DNA of 20,160 nt. Source: an uncultured Lachnospiraceae bacterium. Lineage in GTDB: Bacteria; Bacillota; Clostridia; Lachnospirales; Lachnospiraceae. A program made the position numbers and the translations under genes. The DNA lies in contig CADBOW010000006.1 of assembly GCA_902796375.1 (NCBI GenBank), forward strand, positions 1 to 20,160, read 5' to 3'. Below are positions 13,682 through 20,160 of the stretch, piece after piece; the first letter of the stretch is position 1; each line of letters opens with the position of its first letter. The notes under the pieces are model-generated. The model did not search any database and was not told the DNA's origin. It worked only from the letters and a program-made list of their open reading frames with translations.

Positions 13682-15385
13682 CTACAGACTGTCCAGCAGT
13701 CCTTCCCATCCCTTCTCCTCGTAGATCCTTCTGTAATAATTCACCTCATCACGGATGATCTCATCGATCACTTCCATCCCCAGAAGCTCCACCGGAGCCT
13801 TATCATCCGTCATCACATGATCACCGCCGATATAGGAAGTAAGGCCGCTGTCCACACGCTGCATCATATAGATCAGCTCCTCATCCTTTTCCAGCGCCCG
13901 GTTCTTCCGGAACCGTTCCAGCATTCCCTTCTCCCCGGCGAACAGTTCCCGGTTGGTTGCGTTCTGAACATCCACCGTAGCCACCTCCGGGAAAACCGAT
14001 GCGATGGTATCCGCCAGATAATCCGTGATCTTTGCTTCCTTCTCACCGGAAGATTCTGCATCCTCCGCGGATTCGATCCCCCGCATATTCATATTTACCA
14101 CCATGACCCCGTCGGAACGCAGATGCTCCTTCACAAGAGTGAAAAATTCCGATGTGGACATCTGAAACGGGATCGTGATGTCCTGATAGGCATCCACCAT
14201 GATCACATCATACTTCCCGTCTGTCGTTCCGAATTCGGAATCCTTCTTCCAGTGCTCGGAGGAAATGGAATTGAGAAACGCCCGTCCGTCATAGGTTGCC
14301 ACGGGAACGGTTTCATCCAGTTCAAAATACTCATGCGCAAGATCCGTGATCTTCTCATCGATCTCCACGCCCTCGATGTTCATTTCCCCGAAATACCGTC
14401 TGCACTGGGTTGCATAGGTTCCCGTTCCCATACCAAGGATCAGCACGTCCAGCGGCCGGTCCTTCTCATAGATCCCGGCCATGTAGGGCGCAGCCATGGC
14501 ATAGTCATAATACATGCCCGTCAGCTCCCGTTCCTTTCGGTATACGGACTGCACGCCAAACAGTACATTTGTGGAAAGCACCACCTGCTTATCATCCTCC
14601 GATACCTGCAGGTAGTTATAGATCGACTCATCCTCCGCCGTCAGATGCTTCTGCCAGAAGGCGAAGCTCCCGTTGTGTCCGAACACACAGCACAGGATGA
14701 ACAGCACCATGGCCACCGGCACCTTCTTCACAAATACCTTGCTGCTGGCAAAATATACGATGGACAGGGCCAGCAGGATCCCGGCGAAGATCAGGAACGT
14801 GATGGACGTCCCCACCGCGGGAATGCTGATAAATGTGGGCACGAAGGTTCCGATGATGCTTCCGATGGTATTGGAGGCATTCAGATTTCCCACGATCTTT
14901 CCGCTGTCGTCCAGGCTGTCCACCGTATACTTCACCAGGGACGGTGTCACGGTTCCCAGCAGGAACAGCGGGAATACGAAAATGATCATGCAGGCCGCAA
15001 AGGCGGCGATCACCAGAAAATTGGTGCTGATGGTAAAGACCAGCAGCCCCGAAATCCCGAGTATGATATATTTCCCCACCACCGGGATCAGGGCGATCCA
15101 GATGGCAGCGAATATGATCCTGCCGTACAGCCGGTCCGGATTCGGATTCTTGTCCACCTTCCGGCCGCCGTAGATATTTCCCAGGGCCATGGCGATCATG
15201 ATGGTCCCGATGATGATGGTCCATACGATCTGCGACGAACTGAAGTAAGGTGCCAGAAGCCGGCTGGCTCCCAGTTCCACTGCCATTACGGACATTCCCG
15301 CAAAAAACTCCGTCAGATAAAGGTACATCTTGTTTCGCAGGATCGGACGATCTGCAGCGGTGACCGTTTCTTTGTTGTTGCTCAT
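13682..15385 (-). CDS. Fused membrane / spermidine synthase-like protein
   Basis: 567 residues. The N-terminal half (about 21-235) contains several hydrophobic segments with short loops, starting with AELGASRLLAPYF-type residues typical of the transporter-like half of fused spermidine synthases. The C-terminal half (about 250-567) is a Rossmann methyltransferase-like domain: LILGMGTGTYA (315-325), EGVEIDEKI with acidic Glu341, YDGRAF (Asp366), and VDAYQDITIPFQMSTSEFF (Asp398). These fit SAM or decarboxylated-SAM binding, but the polyamine-binding residues cannot be confirmed by eye, so spermidine as the product is only possible. The ATG has AAGGAG upstream. nnr follows 39 bases downstream. 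A palindrome-rich intergenic region lies before it, and an unlikely 69-codon frame overlaps its ATG by an ATGA. Confidence 0.85.
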   Translation of the reverse strand: MSNNKETVTAADRPILRNKMYLYLTEFFAGMSVMAVELGASRLLAPYFSSSQIVWTIIIGTIMIAMALGNIYGGRKVDKNPNPDRLYGRIIFAAIWIALIPVVGKYIILGISGLLVFTISTNFLVIAAFAACMIIFVFPLFLLGTVTPSLVKYTVDSLDDSGKIVGNLNASNTIGSIIGTFVPTFISIPAVGTSITFLIFAGILLALSIVYFASSKVFVKKVPVAMVLFILCCVFGHNGSFAFWQKHLTAEDESIYNYLQVSEDDKQVVLSTNVLFGVQSVYRKERELTGMYYDYAMAAPYMAGIYEKDRPLDVLILGMGTGTYATQCRRYFGEMNIEGVEIDEKITDLAHEYFELDETVPVATYDGRAFLNSISSEHWKKDSEFGTTDGKYDVIMVDAYQDITIPFQMSTSEFFTLVKEHLRSDGVMVVNMNMRGIESAEDAESSGEKEAKITDYLADTIASVFPEVATVDVQNATNRELFAGEKGMLERFRKNRALEKDEELIYMMQRVDSGLTSYIGGDHVMTDDKAPVELLGMEVIDEIIRDEVNYYRRIYEEKGWEGLLDSL

Positions 15386-15430
15386 GTTTGTAAACTCCTT
15401 ATGTCATGTGCGGCATAGCTTTTGTACCCA

Positions 15431-15550
15431 TGCTTTCGCTTCGCGAAATCATGCCCGGATGACTTCGTCATCCGCGTCGCCGCTTCGCGTCGGTATCCTT
15501 CGCTTCGCTCAGGACCACGGGGTCCTCCCTCGCTTCGCTCGGGCAATCCC
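15431..15550. repeat. Palindrome-rich intergenic repeat cluster (CGCTTCGC cores)
   Basis: Four copies of CGCTTCGC (15437-15444, 15481-15488, 15501-15508, 15531-15538) alternate with perfect hairpins: GGATGAC-TTC-GTCATCC (15457-15473) and AGGACC-ACGG-GGTCCT (15511-15526). Read on the minus strand the cluster contains two PERSEG-coding copies in a 69-codon frame (15382-15591), whose TGA overlaps the next gene's ATG. The pattern is typical of dispersed palindromic repeats rather than a gene. It would form a highly structured 5' leader for the spermidine-synthase-like gene. Confidence 0.65.
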
Positions 15551-15561
15551 GTAGCTGTTGT

Positions 15562-15590
15562 ACCATAAATAATGTCCAAAAATTTGTCCA
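15562..15590 (-). promoter_or_regulatory. Candidate promoter of the spermidine-synthase-like gene
   Basis: TGGACA (15585-15590), 17 bases, and TATGGT (15562-15567), with five and four matches to consensus. It is the best candidate I see in the 313-base gap. A start near 15555 would put the palindrome cluster in the 5' leader and would lie downstream of the ATG of the 69-codon frame, arguing against that frame being translated. Confidence 0.3.
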
Positions 15591-15640
15591 TAGTCTTCCG
15601 CCAGCACTTTCCGTAATAATTGAATCAACCAGCGTCGGCT

Positions 15641-15687
15641 ATAAAATGCAGGAACCCGGCCGCCTCGGCTTGGAGACGACCGGGTCC
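15641..15687 (-). terminator. Terminator of the LRR surface protein gene
   Basis: On the minus strand a long GC-rich hairpin (arms about GGACCCGG and CCGGGTTCC, with further inner pairing CTC / GAG around CAAGCC) is followed by TGC and TTTTAT. The stem has one bulge and the U-tract is short, so strength is uncertain, but it begins about 12 bases past the stop. Confidence 0.65.
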
Positions 15688-15698
15688 GTCTTATACTG

Positions 15699-18600
15699 TT
15701 ATGGATTCAGACATACTCCTGACTTGTTGAACTTGTAGGTCTTCTTACCGATCTTCAACTTGCCGGTAACCATCTGCCCAAGCGTCTTTTTCTTCGGGCT
15801 GAAGTAATACTTCTTCTTTCCGATCTTCACCCATCCGGTCTGCATCTGACCGAGAGTCTTTGACTTCTTACTGAAGAAATAATACTTCTTTCCGATCTTT
15901 ATTTTACCCAGCTGCAATTCACCGTACGTCTTCGCTTTTTTACTGAAATAATACCGTTTCTTCCCGCTCTTTATCCAACCTGATTTCAGTACACCGTTAC
16001 TCTTGGAAGCATAAAGTCGTTTCTTACCAACCTTGATCCAGCCTTTCTGCAGCTGACCATAAGTCTTAGCCTTTTTGCTGAAATAATAATACTTCTTACC
16101 GATCTTCACCCGTCCGGACATAAGCTTCCCGGTATTTAACCCGGCATAATAGGTTTTCTTTCCGTCTTTTATCCACCCTTTCTGAAGTTTGCCATAGGTC
16201 TTCTGCGTCTTTCCATAAAAATAGTATTGCTTCCCGACCTTCACTACTCCGGTTTTCTTCACATTCGACTTTTGATCTTCCTGCTTCTCTTTCTGTTTCA
16301 CGGTTATGATACATTTCCGTACAAATGCCCCATCATCCGCAGACGCCGTGATGACCGCTTTTCCTGCAGCCACTCCGGTTACAGTTCCGTCTTTTATTTT
16401 TGCGATCTTCGAATCAGATGTTTTCCATTCCAGCTTCTGATCTGTGGCATTCAAAGGGGTAAACTTTGCTTTTAAAACAACGGTTTTGCCAACCTCCAAT
16501 ATGGCCGACTCCGGATCAAGGATAAATCCCTTCATCGGCTGATAGGACTTCGACTTCAGGGTGCAGAACGTTGTACCATCTGCATCCTTCAGGGTAATCT
16601 TATGCGGGTTCTTTAGTTTCAGGCCCCGAAACTCTCCGCAATACTCACCATCCTCATACGAAAATGTGCCAATGCTCTTTCCCTGATAACTGCAGGTCAT
16701 CCCTTTCAGCTTCTCTTCTTTGCCCACGCCGCATGATGAGAAGAACACAGAAATTGTACCATCCTCTTCATTCACTACGGTAACTCCGCTCCCATCATAT
16801 ACAGAACCGATTTCTGTTTCGTAGGTTCCGTTGAAGCAAACCCTCTTTCTGAATTTTGCCTTGATCGTCAGCGCTCCCTTCACAGAGTGGGCATAGGTTG
16901 CATCCGGTGATACGAGTACATCATCTACATACCATCCATCAAACACATAGGAATCATCCGTAACAGCGGCTGACAAAACAGCGATGTCCCCCAAAACGTA
17001 GGTTCCATCCCCCGTAGCAGATCCACCTTCTTCTGCTTCCACCTGAATCCGATACTGTTCCGCATTTTTTTCAAATACGGCATCCGCGTATGTTGTATTG
17101 CCATTTGAATCCATCAACGGTGCCGAAGTGCGATCCTTCATATTGCAATCCACTGCAACCGTCTGAGTAAATGTTTTTCCGACTTCCAGAGATATTTCAT
17201 CAAAAACCATGCTGGTCTTTAACAACCCATCTCCCCCGTATTCTCGGATAACATACTCCAGTGAGCCTTCATCTGTTGGAATCACTTCCACTTTTACATC
17301 CAAATCCGACACATACCTGAGGATCTTCTTATCTCCGATCACTTCAACCTGCGCAAGATCAGACTCTGTAACCACACCGTCGATATACGATGCAAGAACA
17401 TTTCCATCCGTATCCCTCAGGACCACATTGACCGGGCACTTTGCAAATATCTCCCGATACTTTTTTATAGTCTTATCCGCAATCCCTTTATCACCTTCAT
17501 AATAATCGATCAGCGCCTGTCCCAAAAGCTTCGCATGGGAATTCATTTTCTCCACTGCAGCCCGGATCGCAGCATCCTTGATCTCATCTTCGGAATAGTT
17601 CAGTTTTTTTACCGCCTGAAACATTTTTTCAGGATCCTGATCCCAATCCTCAAGAAGCTTCATGGCAGCACTCTCACTCTTAATCGGAGTCGTCAGTTTT
17701 TTCAGGTCAGAATAACTCTGTTTTGCAACATTCAGAGTATTATAGACCTTTCCATAACCAAGTGTATTCAGTGCATTGTAGGTCTTCTCCAGTCCTTCTT
17801 CCTCCCAGTCAATGAAGAAATCAGAGATGCCCGTAGTTGACCCAAGATCCGTCAGCGTTTTCTTGATTGCTGTCCGTACGGTTTCATTTGCCGTTGCAGT
17901 CATGTTCCGGATATAAAGAGACAACGCCTCATTCAGAACATCCACCTTAGTGCAGATCGATGCTGCATGAGAATTGGTCACGCCATTCGGATTCGTAACA
18001 GAGATCGTTCCAAAGACATTCTTACTTCCCGACTGGATCCCAAAAATCTTAATCTCTACGGTGTACTGATCATACGTACCTTCATGATGATAGTTGATCA
18101 TGGCCTTCTTGACATTATTCACAATCTTTATGCCAATCTTTGTGGGATCCAGCGATGATACATCCACCTTCCCGAGATCCACCTTGGAAAGGTCCACCAT
18201 TTCCTGAATGAACTCAGCATAAGCTTTATATACTGCGGTTTTTCCCTTCTCGTTCGTCTCAAAAAGCGGGTCAAAGGTCAGCATCTGCTGATCTGCTTCC
18301 GCCGTCTGATCCGCGTCCATATACAGTTTGTAATTGGCCTTGGTATCCTTCCTATTCTCCTTTTTCAGTTTTTGTTTCAGTAGTTTTACATATTCATCCA
18401 AACTTGTCTTATACTGATAACCATAGTAAAAGACTCGCTTAGCCTTGACTCCCGGCGTATTGCCCGGTCCCGGAACAATGCTTCCCTCATCAGATGCATC
18501 AAATGATCCGCCGGACGAGTGTCCGTTAAAAGTAGCTTTATCCGAATACTCTTTCAGATACAGGGCAAATACAATAAAACTGCTGTCCGTTTTGTAATAT

Positions 18601-20147
18601 ACATTCCACCCTTTTACATTTCGTTTGCTGTATGTATTTGAATTAATGCTGTAAGTTCCACCGTTTAGTTTCAGATAGTTTGCGTAGTAATACGATACTC
18701 CATCGATCGTCACCTTCTGATCATCAACATCGGTCACGGTTCCGACCCTGTAATCCTCCCAGCGTCCCAGGTAATTGAAGGTCATTTTCACGCCGATCAA
18801 ATTGGCTGTATCCTCGTTGTTAATCGCTTCCCATTCCGCTTTCGATCCCTGATATCGTATTTCGGTCAGGCTTGTGCATCCGCGGAAAGTGTCTGCAGCG
18901 ATGGACTTCACTGTCCTTGGGATTTCTACTATTTGAAGTTTCGACATTTCTGAAAAAGGATATCCGGAAATGCCTGTAAAACCTGTATCTACAAATGCAT
19001 TTGTTACGTCATTTTTATAATTAAACCATGGATGCTCACCTGTGATAATTGCCCCCTCTGAGGTTACCTGCAGATAAGCATTGTAGGGCATACTCCCCCG
19101 TCCGAACAGACTAAGCGATGTTGTTCCCGCAGCCTCATCCTGATCCAGGCTCCATGAACAACTGCAGGATTTGCTGTCGTACCAGACGCCCCCGTCAGCA
19201 GCATAATGCGCGGCGGCATATTGCGGTCGTCTGGAGTTATAATGTACTGTACATCCCTTCGGAAGATACTCCAGGCCTGCAACAGCTTCCCATTGCTCCT
19301 TCGTACCCCAGTAATAGATATCCAGCGCTCCGCAACCGATATACGACCCTCCTGAGTCAGACAGGACCGAAACAGTTTTTAAGTTCGTGGAAAATTCTAT
19401 CGTCGTCAGTTTACTGCAATCATCGAATGAATACATACCTACGCCTACTAAATCAGGCATATATACACTGGAGAGATTTTTGCATGCATAGAACGCTTCC
19501 CTCCCTATATATCTAACCGCCGTAAGATCCAGATCTGTCAGACTTGAGCATTTAGCAAAAGCCTCCCTCATAATACCAATCGTTGCATGCTTCGCCGGGA
19601 AAATAACTTCCTCCAGCTTTTCACACTTTTCAAAGGCTTTTTCGCCAATCGACGTCAATTCTGCAGGAAGTTTGACACTCGTCAGATTTGAACATTCCTT
19701 AAATGCACTGCCGTCTATATTGGTCACACTGTCCGGAATAACAATGCTGGTCAGCCTGTCATTCTGATAGAATGCGTAACTTCCGATGGAAGTAAGCCCG
19801 GAGGGCAGTTCCACAGTCTTCGCATAAAAACAAGGCCAGTATCTCCATATCCCGCCGGCTTTGTTATAGCACCATCCCTCAACCGCCCGTACAGGCAGTC
19901 CACAGATTGTTTCCGGAACAATCACATGATCGCTCGTATCAAAACACCTCAGAATCCGGATACCAACCTTTTCCCCTTCGCTATTTTTAAGATATTGAAT
20001 TCCGTAATCCCCCTCAATCTCGTATTGCTCCAATTCATATATTGCATATACTTTATCCAATGCTCCGACCCCAACCAGCGCATAAAGAAAAGCCATAAAC
20101 ACAGCAACCAATACTCGAACCATCCATCCTGCAGTTTTCTTTTTCAT
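15699..20147 (-). CDS. Secreted BspA-type leucine-rich-repeat surface protein with Ig-like domain and C-terminal Lys/Tyr repeats
   Basis: 1482 residues, probably exported and attached to the wall. A signal peptide (1-35, cut probable after VYA) is followed by LRR_5 repeats of about 23 residues (about 110-260, units like LTSIGSYAFYQNDRLTSIVIP), with a second LRR patch at 388-435; both end in KxxWExx segments (GTKEQWEAV, GSKAEWEAI). The region 440-1030 is unassigned; 580-900 looks helical. An InlB-type beta repeat (about 1030-1100, FDGWYVDDVLV...), an unassigned beta domain (1103-1205) and a Big_2 Ig-like domain (1207-1285, TSDSKIAKIKDGTVTGVAAGKAVI) follow. The end (1300-1482) holds eight Lys/Tyr-rich repeats resembling glucan- or choline-binding repeats. 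There is no LPXTG. BspA relatives act in adhesion; the ligand is unknown. Base composition is visibly more A/T-rich than in neighbouring genes. The ATG has only a GGAAGA site, seven bases upstream. Confidence 0.87.
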   Translation of the reverse strand: MKKKTAGWMVRVLVAVFMAFLYALVGVGALDKVYAIYELEQYEIEGDYGIQYLKNSEGEKVGIRILRCFDTSDHVIVPETICGLPVRAVEGWCYNKAGGIWRYWPCFYAKTVELPSGLTSIGSYAFYQNDRLTSIVIPDSVTNIDGSAFKECSNLTSVKLPAELTSIGEKAFEKCEKLEEVIFPAKHATIGIMREAFAKCSSLTDLDLTAVRYIGREAFYACKNLSSVYMPDLVGVGMYSFDDCSKLTTIEFSTNLKTVSVLSDSGGSYIGCGALDIYYWGTKEQWEAVAGLEYLPKGCTVHYNSRRPQYAAAHYAADGGVWYDSKSCSCSWSLDQDEAAGTTSLSLFGRGSMPYNAYLQVTSEGAIITGEHPWFNYKNDVTNAFVDTGFTGISGYPFSEMSKLQIVEIPRTVKSIAADTFRGCTSLTEIRYQGSKAEWEAINNEDTANLIGVKMTFNYLGRWEDYRVGTVTDVDDQKVTIDGVSYYYANYLKLNGGTYSINSNTYSKRNVKGWNVYYKTDSSFIVFALYLKEYSDKATFNGHSSGGSFDASDEGSIVPGPGNTPGVKAKRVFYYGYQYKTSLDEYVKLLKQKLKKENRKDTKANYKLYMDADQTAEADQQMLTFDPLFETNEKGKTAVYKAYAEFIQEMVDLSKVDLGKVDVSSLDPTKIGIKIVNNVKKAMINYHHEGTYDQYTVEIKIFGIQSGSKNVFGTISVTNPNGVTNSHAASICTKVDVLNEALSLYIRNMTATANETVRTAIKKTLTDLGSTTGISDFFIDWEEEGLEKTYNALNTLGYGKVYNTLNVAKQSYSDLKKLTTPIKSESAAMKLLEDWDQDPEKMFQAVKKLNYSEDEIKDAAIRAAVEKMNSHAKLLGQALIDYYEGDKGIADKTIKKYREIFAKCPVNVVLRDTDGNVLASYIDGVVTESDLAQVEVIGDKKILRYVSDLDVKVEVIPTDEGSLEYVIREYGGDGLLKTSMVFDEISLEVGKTFTQTVAVDCNMKDRTSAPLMDSNGNTTYADAVFEKNAEQYRIQVEAEEGGSATGDGTYVLGDIAVLSAAVTDDSYVFDGWYVDDVLVSPDATYAHSVKGALTIKAKFRKRVCFNGTYETEIGSVYDGSGVTVVNEEDGTISVFFSSCGVGKEEKLKGMTCSYQGKSIGTFSYEDGEYCGEFRGLKLKNPHKITLKDADGTTFCTLKSKSYQPMKGFILDPESAILEVGKTVVLKAKFTPLNATDQKLEWKTSDSKIAKIKDGTVTGVAAGKAVITASADDGAFVRKCIITVKQKEKQEDQKSNVKKTGVVKVGKQYYFYGKTQKTYGKLQKGWIKDGKKTYYAGLNTGKLMSGRVKIGKKYYYFSKKAKTYGQLQKGWIKVGKKRLYASKSNGVLKSGWIKSGKKRYYFSKKAKTYGELQLGKIKIGKKYYFFSKKSKTLGQMQTGWVKIGKKKYYFSPKKKTLGQMVTGKLKIGKKTYKFNKSGVCLNP
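15702..16250 (-). repeat. Eight tandem Lys/Tyr-rich repeats at the C-terminus of the LRR protein
   Basis: Units start with IKxGKKxYYF and end with LQxGW. Longer 24-residue units containing SKKAKTYGQ (or TLGQ) are mixed with shorter 21-residue units containing SNGVLKSG. The fifth to seventh units are most alike, so the DNA holds 72-base direct repeats that could recombine. The repeats are strongly basic, which would suit binding to anionic wall polymers. Confidence 0.8.
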
Positions 20148-20160
20148 TCCGAAATCTTCC

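Noticed and set aside
13496..15418. Plus-strand frame of 640 codons opposite the spermidine-synthase-like and nnr genes
   Set aside because: Runs across two real genes on the opposite strand and gives a His/Arg-rich translation typical of antisense shadows.
15431..15550. CRISPR array
   Set aside because: The four CGCTTCGC cores are short, unevenly spaced and embedded in hairpins; there are no uniform repeats or spacers and no cas genes.
15382..15591. 69-codon frame through the palindrome cluster as a protein-coding gene
   Set aside because: Composed of repeat-derived PERSEG-type residues; the best promoter candidate starts transcription downstream of its ATG. Kept as a finding about the repeat, not as a CDS.

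Overview
The window looks like a chromosomal segment of a moderately GC-rich Bacillota (Clostridia), most likely a Lachnospiraceae gut commensal. The evidence is a pheST T-box leader, strong Shine-Dalgarno sites (AGGAGG type), consensus sigma-A promoters, an amidase-like lipoprotein of the clostridial 'DPGHQ' subgroup, a fused membrane/spermidine-synthase-like protein and a BspA-type LRR surface protein. The family-level placement is inference. No phage, IS, CRISPR, tRNA or rRNA gene is visible. Almost all genes are on the minus strand; only the 3' end of argG (1-677) is on the plus strand.

Layout from left to right: (i) the argG 3' end, followed by a hairpin and a bidirectional terminator; (ii) a membrane-anchored SleB/CwlJ-type wall hydrolase with two SH3-like domains, driven by its own extended -10 promoter with a WalR-like box over the start point; (iii) a four-gene minus-strand operon, pheS-pheT-queA-amidase-like lipoprotein, about 6 kb long. 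It starts at a consensus promoter (8443-8471), passes through a Phe (UUC) T-box leader, and ends at a terminator at 2391-2419. (iv) A single-pass membrane protein of unknown function with a long acidic, Ala/Glu/Lys-rich stalk and a conserved-looking C-terminal domain; (v) gltX with its own promoter; (vi) a membrane/spermidine-synthase-like gene followed by nnr (NAD(P)HX repair); (vii) a roughly 310-base intergenic region packed with palindromes, including four CGCTTCGC cores; (viii) a 1482-residue secreted LRR protein ending in eight Lys/Tyr-rich repeats.

The genes combine tRNA charging and modification (PheST, GltX, QueA) with envelope functions (wall hydrolase, amidase-like lipoprotein, acidic membrane protein, LRR surface protein). 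The most interesting point is the last gene of the T-box operon. It keeps the Amidase_3 fold signature, but two predicted zinc-ligand histidines and the catalytic glutamate are replaced (Lys131, Thr223, Gln296), so it is probably a pseudoenzyme. At the boundary between its SH3-like and amidase-like domains lie two A7 runs and an A_AAA_AAT heptamer, followed by a TGA in the -1 frame, so slippage would release a short SH3-only lipoprotein. The adjacent SH3-SleB hydrolase is an obvious candidate partner.

Several starts differ from the longest reading frame. For gltX and the acidic membrane protein the first in-frame ATG falls on the predicted transcription start, and an internal ATG with a Shine-Dalgarno is the better choice.
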